Notes: generated from the letters alone by a model not told the origin. A stretch of DNA of 64,000 nucleotides from Pelobates cultripes (GCA_933207985.1 OW240913.1:279235602-279299601), one strand, 5' to 3'; positions 11,336 through 23,570 are shown, numbered from the stretch's first letter. A program made the numbers and translations.

Positions 11336-12309
11336 ATATAGGTCTAGCAAATTAAATTCCCTTTACTTTCGGCATGGGTTGTCATGCAGGTCCTGCTAAT
11401 TGTAATGCAATTAAGATACCTAATTATGTAAAAATATTACATAAATATATATGTAGAATCAATATATGTATATATATACGTATGTGTATATATATGTATA
11501 TATCTATATAATTTTTTTAAAATATTTTTATTTATATATAGGTATATATATAGTGATATATACGTATATATTTATGTGTATAAATATATATATTATTTCG
11601 TTCTATGTGTATTTTGATATATATATATATATATTAATTTCACAATACAGTTAGAACGAAATAACACACATCTATATATTTTTTAATTATTTATTTTTAA
11701 TTATTTTTGTAATTTTATTTTTTAACGTATTTACATTTTAATTTTTTTTATAATATATATAAATATATATATAACAATAATTATATATATATTTAATCAG
11801 TATCAGTCTACGTGTAATTTGATATTAATATATATATATAATTATATATATATTAATAGTAAAATACACCTAGACGGTGTACATGTGTGTATGTATATGT
11901 GTATATATATACTTTGATCATATATATATAATATATATATATGATCTAAGTATATATAATTTTATTTTTTTACACTTTTAACTTATTTTACTTTTATTTT
12001 CAGCCAGCAGGGGGACCCCCTGTAATTACAGGCAGCCCCCCTGCTGGCAATACAGAAGCCAGCTATACCCGGCCATGTGATTGTGGGGTCCTCGCTAGGA
12101 CCCCACTCTCACACGGCCGGGGGGCTTCCTGGAGGACGGTCGTGCCGCGGGGGGCTCCCTGGGAGTCCCCCCCACCGCGATCGCCGGCGTGGGACCGCCG
12201 GCGACCGGGTAAGTACAGAAAGACCGGAGGGCGTACTATTACGCCCGGCGGCGTTTAGAGCCGCCTATTAGAGGACGTAATAGTACGCCCTGCGGTCTTA
12301 AGGGGTTAA
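11336..12309. repeat. AT-rich TTAA element
   Basis: A long AT-rich body holds a perfect stem TTATTTCGTTCTA ... TAGAACGAAATAA (about 11593-11663) and the markers CAGTATCAGTCTAC and AAATACACCTAGAC. It then turns GC-rich (CAGCCAGCAGGGGGAC) and ends with the inverted GGGCGTAATAGTACGCCC-type module and GGGGTTAA (12302-12309). The same order is seen at 16786-17462 and 46371-48616, which defines the family. No coding capacity is seen. Confidence 0.65.
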
Positions 12310-13915
12310 TATCTGAGAGACAAAACCATATTTTATTGCAGTCCGTGTGAGTCACAGCTAAGACTGCATGAAGAGAAACAAAAGTGATTTAACTCCTAAA
12401 TGGCAGAGAATTACTGTACATTACTGTATTTCATATGTTTAGTGTTCCTCTCTTTTGTATAAAATATCTTTAGTAAGCACCACGACCAGATCTGTGCTCT
12501 GGTCCTTAATTGTAATTGAAAAATAAAGTATAACTGAAGAAAAAAGCTGCTTTGTATTTCACACTTTGTGAATATTTAAGAGTTTTATCGCCTCTTTTTC
12601 TTGACAAATGTTTCATTCTGATCTGCATTGAAACATTTCATATCTGATTATATACTAACTGCCACTGTGCTCCAAGTATTAGTGCTGCTCTAGCTGCCTC
12701 TAAAATAAAATAAGATCAGATGTAATTGTGCTCTTCAGCTTCATGAGGTGAGCATTATTTTCTTAGATCTATATATTGACTGCAAAGTAAGTTTGCAGAG
12801 TGAACTCTGCAAACCTGACTAGTATAGTGAAAGTACAGGAATAGCTCTTGGGTAAAGGTGCCAAGACGGCACTGATGGAATTGCTGGGAAATATTATAAA
12901 AGTGGAGCAATCACAATGGCAACTACTGGAATCAGTAGGAACATTTTATGGTGATTCCTCCATTTTGCCCTAGTTTTCTTTATTGTATAAACTTCCCTCA
13001 TCGACATCTCTATATGTGTGCTTACTCACAAGTAAAATTTGTCAGAAATTGTAATAGGGCAGCAAGAGAGGTTTTTTTGAAGAGTAATAATTTTTATCCG
13101 ATCTGTCTGGCCATTTGTCTGTCTGTCTCAGAGGTAAATTTGGTTATAGTACCTGAAATGGCTTTTGTCATACAAGCAATAGGTCAGCCTCCTCAAAATG
13201 TGCACCGTCAACACCACAAATAGAATTTTTTAGTGCGTCACACAGTTAAGGTGTGGCCGCACCACATTTATAGTCTATTAGTACCATAGTTTGGGGCTGT
13301 AGAAAAACATTATTGAATGTCATTGCCAACAATGTTAATCTCTATAAGGTAGTGTTTAATTATTTCATGACAGATTCCCTTGGCTTACAGTGTTTAAGTC
13401 TTAATTGTATTGTATTGTGACATTGTAAGTGAATTGCTACGGAAGAAGATTCGTACTTCATTCTTAATTTATGAAACTGCAGTGTGTAGATACAGACAAT
13501 GCGCACACACACACTGAGCCATACAGACACACACACTGACATGCATAAACATACTCACTGAAGCAGACGAACATACATTCTCTGACATTGCTGTTTATTC
13601 CCTGCACCTGGCTACCATTTCTCTGCACATTTTGCTCCCACCTACTTTTCCACATGTACAGGGGAAGGGGTGGGAGCGAGAAATTGAAGTGCCCGCGCAC
13701 TGCCGCAATGACACCCGAGAGTGGGGGGGCCTGGCTGAGCGGACTGATCTGTATGCCGCCGAACCTGTGTTCTACGCGCTAGTGAACAATAATGTAAGTG
13801 CTTCCAAGCTACTCCCCAAACAGCCTAGACGGCCTTTGTTTGCTCATATAGGAGCCAGTCCTGGAGTTCAGCACTCTCCTCACCCATTCACCCAACCAAC
13901 CTCCAAAAATGAAAA

Positions 13916-13916
<1 letters not shown>
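12310..13916. other. Intronic DNA without recognisable gene
   Basis: Mostly unique-looking AT-rich sequence with short CA-rich stretches (13500-13560). No splice-flanked coding block was recognised. Frames of 60-119 codons here show no conserved motif and end in microsatellite. Confidence 0.4.
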
Positions 13917-13984
<68 letters not shown>

Positions 13985-13999
13985 TAGATAGATAGATAT
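13917..13999. repeat. Compound microsatellite (GT)n(AT)n(GATA)n
   Basis: A run of GT dinucleotides passes into AT dinucleotides and then GATA units. Confidence 0.95.
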
Positions 14000-14384
14000 A
14001 TTTGTGGTCGGGGACAATAAGCCAAGCTATAGTAGTGGTGGCATAAGTTTGTTGTGGTGTACGGGAAACAGACGTTCGGGTAAAAAGAGGGCCCACCAAA
14101 TGGAATATATTATTTATATGAGCACTGAGCCCATGTTATTTTGGCAGCCTGTCTCCTCTGCTGGATGTCAGGGAGGGTGGGCTGAGAAGAGCACATGGGG
14201 TGGGGGTAGAGAGCATGCTGCCATTGGACACCTGTGCTTTATTACACTGTGATTTATTTCTTTTGTGTTTACTTTTTATGAATATAAACAGACTGCTTTT
14301 TAGAAGATATTCCCCACATGAGAGGCTGAAACTTTTCTTTATAAGTATTCTTTGTGTACTTTTATTGTGTTGGTTTTATTTTTT

Positions 14385-15900
14385 GAAAGGATCACTATAG
14401 GGTCATGAACACAAACATTTATTCCTGACCCTATAGTGCTAAACCCAACATTTAGGTGGCTAAGCCCCCCTTTAAAAGTTTTAAACTTAACTTATTTCAA
14501 GTGCCAAGCGGGTCCGGTGGCGCTTGGTCCACCCCATTTGTGACATCATCAAAATGGGTGATTTTTAGCCAATTCAATGCTTTCCCTGATTTGCTAAAAT
14601 CGGCACGAAGCCAAATGCCGTTTTGGCCAATCAGGACCTTCTCAATGCATCTCCTGTGCCAGGAAGCCCCTCCAGTGGCAATTTAAGGAGTGGCCACTTG
14701 GAGGTGTCTCTAGGGGCAATTTAAAAACTGGCAGGGGCGGACTGACCACTCAGGCACTTCGGTCATGGACCGAGGGCCCGAGACAGCCAGGGGCCCGGCC
14801 GCACAGCCATGCTCCAGCTGGAGAGATCAGAGATCTTTCCAACTGGAACGGCAAAAAAAAAAAAAAAAAAATTTCCTTCAATAGGTTGCTGGGGCCCCAG
14901 CAACCCCCCTCACATGAGACCTGGCAGCTTCACCTCCCCTCCGCCAGGTCTCCTTCTACCTGTCGCGCGGTGCTCTGTGTGATGGGAGAGGCGGGGCCAG
15001 GAAGTGACCTCAGTTCCTGTACTCTCCTCTCTCACACAGAGCCCGATGAGGGGAAGGAGCAGCAGCCGGGGAGACCACAAGGAGCAGAGAGACAGGTAGG
15101 ATACAGCCACTCTATCACTACTCACCCCTCTCCATCTATCACTAGTCACCCCCACTGTCACCTAGATCCACCCCCCCTCTGTCACTGTCACCCCCCCTCT
15201 GTCACTGTATCACCCCCCTCTGTCTTTGTGTCACCCCCCCTCTGTCACTGTCACCCCCCCTCTATCACTGTAATGCCCCCGTCCTGTGTCACCCCAGTCA
15301 CTGTGTCACCCCCTCTGTCGCTGTGTTACTCCCCCTGTCACTAGTCACCCCTCACTCTGTCACTTGTCACCCCTCCCTCACTCTGTCACTTGTCACCCTC
15401 ACTCTGTCACTAGTCACCCCTCACTCTGTCACTTGTCACCCCTCACTCTGTCACTCCCTATCGGCCACTAGTCCTCCCCTAACTCTGGCCCTATCACTTA
15501 CCTCCCTCACTCTGCCACTAGTCACCCCCTCCCTCCCTCTGTCACTTGTCACCCCTCACTGTCACTAGTCACCCCCTCCCTCACTCTGTCATTAGTCACC
15601 CCTCCCTAACTCTAATACTAGTCACCCCTCCCTCACTCTCACTAGTCACCCCCTCCCTCACTCTCACTAGTCACCCCCTCCCTCACTCTCACTAGTCACC
15701 CCCTCCCTCACTCTGTCACTAGTCACCCCTTCCCTCTGTCACTAGTCACCCCCTCCCTCACTGTGTCTCTCCCTCACTCCGCCACCAGGTGCCACTCTGA
15801 AAAGGCAGTGTTTACATGAAAATGCCTGATAGGAGCTATTATACTCACCAGAACAACTACATTAAGCTGTAGTTGTTCTGGTGCGTATAGTGTCCTTTAA
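14385..15900. mobile_element. MITE-like element split by a nested insertion
   Basis: The left part (from ATCACTATAGGGTC near 14391) carries a 5'-terminal hairpin, GGGTCATGAACAC ... TTCCTGACCCTATAG. The right part (15790-15900) has GGCAGTGTTTACATG and the hairpin CAGAACAACTACA..TGTAGTTGTTCTG ending CCTTTAA. The same two halves are contiguous in the element at 27083-27657, so the sequence between about 14720 and 15786 was inserted later. That insert starts with a GGGGCGGACTGACC module and holds the minisatellite. Confidence 0.6.
15115..15775. repeat. Minisatellite of GTCACTAGTCACCCC-type units
   Basis: Imperfect units of about 24-27 bp built from CACTAGTCACCCCTCCCTC and variants, passing from CTGTCACTGTCACCCCC units at the left. 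The equivalent region at 45262-45360 in the second copy is shorter. It matters because the retroviral insertion in the second copy lies at this array (corresponding base about 15606). Confidence 0.9.
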
Positions 15901-16785
15901 GGTAGAGGAACAGTTTTGTTGTTGTTTAGCGATTGTGTAAAGGTTCTTTTTGCCGTGATATTACTTTTTATTGCATCAGTTGAATTTACAAATATATGTA
16001 TGGAGGATATCAATAGAAAGTGACTTTTAGGCAAACTTTTAAAGACAGAGCCATACCTGTGGAAACCCAATTTTTTTTTGTTCCTAATGACTCTTGTTTC
16101 CATAGTAATTGCCCCATTTTCGAATTTAGCCACAATTTCACTACTTTTCTTTTAAATGCAGGCAGGCATGTGAACAATTGCAAATGTGTTTGTTTAAAAG
16201 CAAATCCACTTTAATATTAATATTTAATACAAAAAAATTATGTCTTTTGGGCATTCGGAGAACAAATGGCTACATAGATGCCAACCTAACTGTTAATATT
16301 CATGCTATAAATACTGAAGTAGTTTAATCTTTCATTCTCCATTAAAACTGCTACATCCTATAAAGCAATTGCCATTAGCAGTTAAATGTGATTTTAAGGA
16401 GAAATATTATTTTTTTGCCTAAGATAAAAAAAACTCTGAAATAAGAGTTGGCAAGAAAGAAAATTGAACCCATTCACCGTACAATTGAAGAGAGAATTGC
16501 TTTCAAATGGACTTCCTGTGATCTAATTATTTTGAAATATTTTCATTGCGTACTCAAGAGCTAATAACGTACTCTTTCATCCCAGTTTCTCGAAGTTTAT
16601 TTGGAAAGTCTAATATATCATAGTTCTTTAATGTTTGAAAAGTGTTTTTATTGCTAGTGGTACACTAGTTAACAAAATGTTTTGTAACGCTCAACATGAA
16701 ATCCATATCAGAGGTAATCAAACATGAAATCCATATCAGAGGTTATCAAACATGAACTTCGGCGGTAAGCATTTCATAATAAAAG
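15901..16785. other. Intronic DNA, duplicated at 45485-46370
   Basis: AT-rich unique-looking sequence without recognisable coding or repeat features, apart from a short direct repeat (AACATGAAATCCATATCAGA) near 16695-16750. The minus-strand frame at 15897-16133 has no conserved domain. Confidence 0.4.
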
Positions 16786-17177
16786 TTTACTCTTTATATA
16801 GGACTTAGTGATATATATGTATATATTTATGTATGTAGATATATATATATTATTTCGTTCTACGTGTATTTTGATATAAATATATATATATATATATTAA
16901 TATCACAATACAGTTAGAACGAAATAACACACATCTATATATTTTTTAATTTATTTTTAATTGTTCTTTTTATCTTTTAACGTATTTACATATTTATTTT
17001 TTATTATATATAAATATATAAAACAATAATTAGATATATATTTAATCAGTATAATTAGATATATATTTAATCAGTATCAGTCTACTTGTAATTTGATATT
17101 AATATATATATCTATATATATATATATATATATATAAATAGTAAAATACACCTAGACAGTGTGTGTGTGTATGTATA

Positions 17178-17231
<54 letters not shown>

Positions 17232-17462
17232 CTAAGTATATTATTTAATTTTTTTACACTTTATTAACTTTAATTTATTTTATTTCCAGCCAGCAGGGGG
17301 ACTAACTGTCATTACTGGCAATGCAGCAGCCAGCTAACCCAGCCATGTGATTGTGAGGTCCTCGAATAAAAAAAAAACGGAGGGCGTACTATTACGCCCT
17401 GCGGCGTTTAGAGTCGCTTAAAATAGGGCGTAATAGTACGCCCTCCGGTCTTAAGGGGTTAA
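16786..17462. repeat. AT-rich TTAA element, truncated copy
   Basis: Same module order as 11336-12309: a TTATTTCGTTCTA stem, CAGTATCAGTCTAC, AAATACACCTAGAC with (GT)n(AT)n, CAGCCAGCAGGGGGAC, then the inverted GGGCGTAATAGTACGCCC module and TTAA at 17459-17462. Most of the GC-rich part is deleted compared with 12056-12309. Confidence 0.65.
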
Positions 17463-17742
17463 TTTATGTCCACCATTTTTGATCTACCCCTATTTTTGTT
17501 AGTTTAGAGTTGTTGTTATTATTATTAGTTTAGAGTTATTGCTGATAGTCTTGTTAATTTGCGTCCACCATTCATGATCTACCCCTATTTTTGTTAGTTT
17601 AGAGTTGTTGCTGATAGTCTTGTTAATTTCTGTTCACCATTTATGATCCATCCTCATATCTTTAAATCGCTTTCTCCTCTATTTATTTATTTTTCCTCAT
17701 TAACTGCCATTTCTCACCTCAATATCTGTCTCATCCCCACCT
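17461..17742. repeat. Short tandem units, possibly the LINE 5' leader
   Basis: Repeated units share CCACCATTTNTGATCTACCCC, TTTTTGTTAGTTTAGAGTTGTTG and CTGATAGTCTTGTTAATTT. They sit upstream of the LINE body at 19348, separated by younger insertions, so they may be a LINE 5' untranslated repeat. This link is inferred from order only. Confidence 0.4.
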
Positions 17743-17822
17743 TTAACCCCTTAAGGACCAAACTTCTGGAATAAAAGGGAATCAAGACATGTCACACATG
17801 TCATGTGTCCTTAAAGGGTTAA
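17743..17822. mobile_element. 80-bp palindromic TTAA MITE
   Basis: It is bounded by TTAA at 17743-17746 and 17819-17822. The arms TTAACCCCTTAAGGAC and its near-inverse GTCCTTAAAGGGTTAA flank a centre with ACATGTCACACATGTCATGT. Size, palindromic form and TTAA target fit a piggyBac-type MITE. The second copy (48897-48976) has the unmutated arm, CCTTAAGGGGTTAA. Confidence 0.8.
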
Positions 17823-17927
17823 ATTGCCGTTTGAAAAACGCAACACATGGCGGTGGGCACCTGGTCGCAGGGGTTACAGGGCTGCGACCGCGGTATGTAC
17901 GCCAGTGCATACAGATGCACACACACT

Positions 17928-18410
17928 TAAAGGACCACTCTAGGCACCCAGACCACTTCAGCTTAATGAAGTGGTCTGGGTGCCAGGTCCAGCTAGGGTT
18001 AACCCATTTTTTCAGAGAAACTGCTATGTTTATGAATGGGTTAAGCCTTCCCCTATTTCCTCTAGCGGCTGTCTCATTGACAGCCGCTAGAGGCGCTTGC
18101 GTGCTTCTCACTGTGATTTTCACAGTGAGAGCACGCCAGCGTCCATAGGAAAGCATTATGAATGCTTTCCTATGTGACCGGCTGAATGCGCGCGCAGCTC
18201 TTGCCGCGCGTGCGCATACAGCCGACGGGAAGGAGAAGAGGAGGATCGGAGGAGGAGAGCTCCCCGCCCAGCGCTGGAAAAAGGTAAGTTTACCCCTTTT
18301 CCCCTTTCCAGAGCCGGGCGGGAGGGGGTCCCTGAGGGTGGGGGCACCCTCAGGGCACTATAGTGCCTGGAAAACGAGTATGGATCGCGTCGCGGTCGCG
18401 TGAAGACTGA
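17928..18410. repeat. MITE with TTAAAGGACCACT end, right part altered
   Basis: Begins TTAAAGGACCACTCTAGG with the hairpin CACCCAGACCACTTC ... GAAGTGGTCTGGGTG. It contains the hairpin CTAGCGGCTGTCTC ... GACAGCCGCTAG and CATAGGAAAGCATT. In copy 2 (49081-49556) the family ends cleanly with CTATAGTGGTCCTTTAA. Here the sequence diverges after about 18370 (GCACTATAGTGCCTGG), so the right end is lost or replaced. Confidence 0.65.
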
Positions 18411-18454
18411 AGGCCCCAGCGCCAAAGAGGTCGGTAGCTGGAGAAAATATGAAG

Positions 18455-18868
18455 GTACACACACACACGCCTGAGCGCGCCACCACACTAGCTAACAGAC
18501 ACACACATTACTGACAGGGTCGTCAGCGACAGACATACATACACTCTCATTGACAAACACACACTCACTAACAGACATCAAACAGACTCACTAACACACA
18601 CACTCAGTAAGACACACACAGTAACACACTCACTGACACTCACTAGCAGACACACACACTCACTCTAACACTCACACTAACACTCACTAGCAGACACACA
18701 CACTAACACTCACTAGCAGACACGCACACTAACACTAACACTCACACACACTAACACTCACTAGCAGACACACACACTAACACTCACTAGCAGACACTAA
18801 CACTCACTCTCACACACACACACACTCACACACACTAACACTCACACACACTCAAACACTAACACTAG
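18455..18868. repeat. CA-rich low-complexity array
   Basis: Degenerate units such as ACACTCACTAGCAGACACAC and CACTAACACTCAC. A longer version is at 49871-50425. Confidence 0.9.
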
Positions 18869-18929
18869 TTTTTTGTTTTTTTTTAAATTTAATCCCCCCA
18901 GCCTCCTTACCTTTTGGTATGCTGGGGGG

Positions 18930-19347
18930 ATTCCCTGGGGTCCAGTGGTGCTCCTGGGCGGGCAGTCTGGGTGGCCGGTCAGGCAGGCGGGCGTGCGAGG
19001 GAGCACTCAGTGCTTCCTCTTCAGCTTCCTCGCGCGCCGCTTAGGGATGCCGGCGCCGGAAGATGACGTCATCTTCCGGCTCCGGTATCAGTGCGGTGCG
19101 CGAGGGAGCTGAAGAGGAAGCACTGAGTACTCCCTCGCGCGCCCGCCTGCCTGCCCGCCCGGCCACCCGCCTGCCCGGTGACAGCAGGGCCAGCCTCGGG
19201 GGGCCCTGGGGTGGTCGGTTCCTGGGCCCCCCAGGGGAAGAGGCTGGCCCTGTGGGTACATACCGGGTCGCAGGGGCGGCCGGGCCCCCTGGTGGGCCGG
19301 GCCCGGTCGCAGCCGCGACCCCTGCGACCCTGGTATGTACGCCACTG
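18930..19347. repeat. GC-rich interspersed element ending GGTATGTACGCCACTG
   Basis: High GC with many CpG. It holds an inverted repeat (GAGGGAGCACTCAGTGCTTC at about 19000 against its inverse at about 19105-19137) around a central palindrome. The 3' part has GGTCGCAG and GGGCCC modules and stops at GGTATGTACGCCACTG (19332-19347). A second end of the same type, GGTATGTACGCCAGTG, is at 17893-17908. Present again at 50480-50896. Confidence 0.55.
19056..19079. promoter_or_regulatory. 24-bp perfect palindrome with CRE core and ETS-type flanks
   Basis: The centre is TGACGTCA (19064-19071), the full CREB/ATF site. The arms read CCGGAAGA and its inverse, each containing the ETS core CCGGAAG. It lies in a CpG-rich repeat, so it may be the internal promoter of a mobile element. 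Function is inferred from motif identity only. It is conserved in copy 2 (50613-50636). Confidence 0.45.
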
Positions 19348-21890
19348 CTCCAATCTCATACCCATCTCACGCTACTCTTCCTTTAAACCATCTTTCCACA
19401 CTGCCCTCTGGAATGCACGCTCTGTTTGCAGTATTACTAAATCCACAACTGTGCATGAGCTTTTCATCTCTCTCTCAATTTCTAGCATTAACTGAAACAT
19501 GGCTCTCTGACACTGCTACCCTTGCCTCTTTATCCTTTGGTGGTCTTCAATTTTCCCACAGCCGAAGAAACTCTGAAGATAAAGGTGGTGGAGTAGGGTT
19601 TCTGCTCTCACCTCACTGCTCATTCAAACCTCTACCCACACCCCCTTCCCTCTCTTTCTCATAATTTGAGATGAATTAAATCCGCCTTTTCAAACCCATC
19701 TCTGCTAACATTGCTGTTATCTGTCGTCCCTCTGGTTCCCCACTTCTCTCCCTTGACCACTTTGCTGCCTGGCTTCCTTCCTGGGCAACATTCCCATCAA
19801 CTCACCCTTGACCCCAGCAGCCTCAAAACTACTTTCTATTACCTCCTGCCAGTGGGCTAATTCCCCCACCCACATAGCAGGCAATACTCTAGACCTTATT
19901 TTTACTCATGAATGTACAGTCTCTAACAATGTACAGTCTCTAACATCTGCAACACTCCATTTCCTCTCTCAGATCATCATTTCCTATAATTTGCTCTCAA
20001 TAGCCCCCTCCCCTAACAACCTCTGCCTAACCCCCCTCAACTCAGAAGGAATCTGAGTTCTGTAAACCTCCAGCAGCTGTCAGCTGATATTGATTCCCAA
20101 CTATTATCCATTCCTGCTTACTCATGTCCCTCACTGGCTATCTCCTCATATAACTCCACCCTCACCCCAACCCTGGAGGCTGCAGCCCCTCTCCAATACG
20201 CACCTCGAAGAGACTACGCCCCCAACCATGGCACACTAAATGAACACACTACCTGCAGAGATGTTCCCGTTCTGCTGAACGCTGCTGGAGGAAGTCTCAA
20301 ACCGAGTCAGACTTTCTACACTACAAATTCATATTGCATACATACAGGACAGCCCTTGCCAAACAGTCATACTTTTCTTCTCTTATTAGCTCATGCTCTT
20401 GCAATCCCAGGCATCTCTTTGATACCTTTAACTCTCTTTTTTGCCCTGCTGCGTCCACCCCAAAACTAACCTTACAGCTGAGAGTTTTGCATGCTACTTT
20501 ACTGACAAAATTGAACAGCTAAGGAAAGCATTCTCACCACCTTTCTCCTCACTTTCTCAACCTCACCTGGATCATGCCTCTCCAACCATTCCAACCTTCT
20601 CCCAGGCTACTGACCAAGAAGTGCCTGCGCTTATCCTTTACTCTCGCCCCACCACTTGCCCGCTTGACCCTGTCCCGTCTCACCTTATCAGATCTCTCTT
20701 GTCTTGTGCCCTCCTTAACACACATCTTCAACTGCTCTCTTTCTTCTGGCACTGTCCCTGCTGTCCTTAAACATGCTACTATAGTACCCATCTTAAAAAA
20801 AAAACATATCTCGACCCATCCTCCCCTTCTAATTATCGTCCTATATCTCTGCTCCCTTTTTCCTCAAAGCTTCTTGAAAGACTAGTCTTTACCCGTCTGA
20901 CCCGCTTCCTCAACTCCAACTCTCTCCTTGACCCTCATCAGTCCGGCTTCCACCCCCTCCACTCTACTGAGACTGCCCTTATTAAAGTCACTAACGACAT
21001 TATCACAGCTTAATCCACAGGTCACTACTCCATACTAATTCTTCTTGACCTCTCTGCTGCCTTTGACACCATTGATCATGTTCTCCTTCTCCAAACTCTT
21101 CAATCGCTCGGTCTCTGTGGCTCTGTCCTCTTGTGGTTTTCCTCTTATCTCTCCCAACGCTCATTCAGTGTCTCCTTTTCTAATGATACCTCCTCCATTC
21201 TTACTGTCTCAGTTGGAGTCCCCCAAGGCTCTGTCCTTGGTCCCCTTCTATTTTCTCTTTACAGTGCCTCTCTGTACGCTGATGACACCCAGATATATCT
21301 CTCCTCCCTGGACCTCTCCCCTGATGTTTTGCAACGTGTCACCTCTTGCCTTTCTTCTATCTCTGATTGGATGTCCTCCCGTTTTCTGAAACTGAATCTT
21401 TCCAAAACAGAACTTCTTGTCTTTACTCCTAATATTAATCCTCCTCTCTCTCTCTCCCTTTAGATTGGGGATAACCATATCATCCCATCCTTACAAGCAC
21501 ATTGTCTTGGTGTTACTTTTGATTATGGCCTCACATCCGGTCTGTTGTCAAATCATGCCAATTCCACCTTAAAAACATTGCCTGCATCCGCCCCTTTCTT
21601 ACACAAGATGCTACTAAAGAGCTTTTCCATGCTCTAGTAATCTCTCGCATGGACTATTGTAACTCTCTCCTAACTGGTCTTCCCAATAACCGTTTTGCCC
21701 CGCTACAGTCTGTAATGAATGCTGCTGCCAGACTGCTTTTCCTCTTTAGTCGGTCCTCTCACACCTCACTGATCTGTCAGTCATTACATTGGCTTCCTGT
21801 ATGCTATAGGAGTCAATTGAAAGTGCTAACCCATACCTATAAAGTACTGAATAATCTTAGCCCCCCTTATATTTTTACAGATCCATAGGT
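19348..21890 (+). pseudogene. L2/CR1-like LINE, degraded ORF2
   Basis: The endonuclease part is visible at 19410-19660 (FLALTETWLSDTATLASLSF, then GGGVGFLLSP). The reverse transcriptase part follows in shifting frames: [12 protein letters not shown] near 21045, [20 protein letters not shown] near 21210, [11 protein letters not shown] near 21275 and [13 protein letters not shown] near 21395. Near 21780 come LHWLPV and LKVLTHTYKVLNNLSPPYI, the usual C-terminal block. Several stops and frame changes, including TAA at about 21010, are shared with the second copy, so it was dead before the copies separated. The 3' end is deleted in this copy. Confidence 0.85.
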
Positions 21891-22180
21891 ATGTCACTGC
21901 CTCTGGTAAGTGACTGAAGGGTTTTTCACCCCTTCAGCTACTGGGAGGGAGAGGGGACCTGCAGTGCCAGGAAAACTGATTGTTTTCCTAGCACTGGAAC
22001 TTCCCTTTAATGAGGTTGTTCAGGTTAGAACAATAACTCCCTGCAGCCTGTCTCATGTAAACACTGTATTTTCTGAGAAAATACAGTGTTTACCTTGGGA
22101 GCTAGCAACACCTCTAGTGGAAGTCACTCAGACGGCCACCAGAGGGACTTCCGGGTTTAGAGCTGCCTAACTCGCATTCA
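21891..22180. repeat. 3' part of a MITE joined to the LINE by deletion, plus related repeat modules
   Basis: From ATGTCACTGCC on, the sequence equals the right end of the element that is complete at 53945-54530 in copy 2. It is followed by the hairpin AACACTGTATTTTCTGAG ... CTCAGAAAATACAGTG-like module and GGCCACCAGAGGGACTTCC. The left 964 bp present in copy 2 are absent here. Confidence 0.7.
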
Positions 22181-23562
22181 TCACGTTTGACGTCTTCACG
22201 CTTGGGTGAATATATCAAACATTATATCTGGAGACAGGAGGCACTGTGAACGCCTCTGAAAGCACCTTTGCCTGTCCACAATCAGAGACAACAGTGTGTG
22301 AGATAACGATCTCCTGCACTCAGCAGATATGGATAGATAGAAACAGATAGATGGATAGAGATAGTGTGTGGGTGTATGTTTAACAATATTTATTTAAAAT
22401 GTGTGTGTTTGTATACAAACACTATATATGGAGATATCTCTCGATATAGTGTTTGCATACAAACTTTTGGCTTAGGAGGGTTGCCGTAGGAGAGGGGCGG
22501 GCATAGACAGCGAGCTGAGCTGTCAGTTTAGCTCGCGAACGCGCATACCGCGCACATACGTGGTAGAGCGCTCAGTTCATTCATAGAGTGGCATTCAATG
22601 CCGTTCTATAAAGAACCTGATTGGTGCAGGGCGAAGCTGCGAATGCGCACCAAAGAGAAGCGTCTAACTGAGCCCTGCTATTTCGCTTTTTGGCGAAAAG
22701 GGGGAGTGGCCTGCCGAGCAACGGAGATAAGTTTTAGTGATAAAAAGCACTCTGATTTATTTATTTTATTTTAATGGCAAACTAATATAAAAGCAAGAAA
22801 GAAGGCTAGGGGAACTACGTCCTATGTTGACAATAGTGATCCTTTCATCTGACTTTTGTAAATTTCTTAATTTCAATTTCCATTAACACAATATCCAAGT
22901 GCCATTTGGTAGTACCCCCCTATAAAACCACCACTAGGGAGTTGGAGAGGCGTATTGAAGGTGTTGCTATATGCCTGATTTTGAATCTTAAGCGGTGGTG
23001 AGACACTATTTAACGGTACCAAGCCCAGATTCTTAGTCCCCCAAAATTGTTACCCCGTATTTTCAGGCTGCTATTATTCTTGTTAACACCATAACACTAC
23101 CGACAGATGTAGTCGTTATAGCCCGAGAAGGCAGTAAATACAGCCCCTCGGATTTTTTGTTACCCTGAAAAAAGTGAAGGATATGTTGGCATTCTAAGCT
23201 CACTTTGCTTGGAGTGGCATAATGAAGATTTAATTTCTATATTATTTTTTTTTTCTTTTCTAAAAAAATTAATGTTGAAAATGCAGTCCTTCTATCATGG
23301 CCAACACACTGTTAACCCTTTTTATGGTGCTAAATTGGTACAAGCTCCTTTGAAAACAGTTTTCTCTTAACCAGAGAGGCTCTACTTACACTGTCACCAC
23401 TACAATAATCTGTAGTAATGTAGTGCAGTTTGTAATTACTTTTCAGGGCTGTCATAACTGGAGATTTACCTAATCATTATTCTGAAGGACTTAATGTATG
23501 AGATTACATTGTTGTTGTGGGGTGGGGGCATGGGGGTTTCTATTAAAGTGTCTTAGTGAATT
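22181..23562. other. Intronic DNA without recognisable gene
   Basis: Holds a GATA-rich patch (22325-22360) and a palindrome GTATACAAACACTATAT ... ATATAGTGTTTGCATACAAAC (about 22410-22465). Otherwise it is unassigned. No coding block was recognised. Duplicated at 54690-56077. Confidence 0.4.
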
Positions 23563-23570
23563 GTGGTGCA

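Noticed and set aside
19063..19386. Overlapping GC-rich frames of about 100 codons (also near 50620-51043)
   Set aside because: High GC removes stops in several frames on both strands. The sequence is an interspersed repeat present twice.
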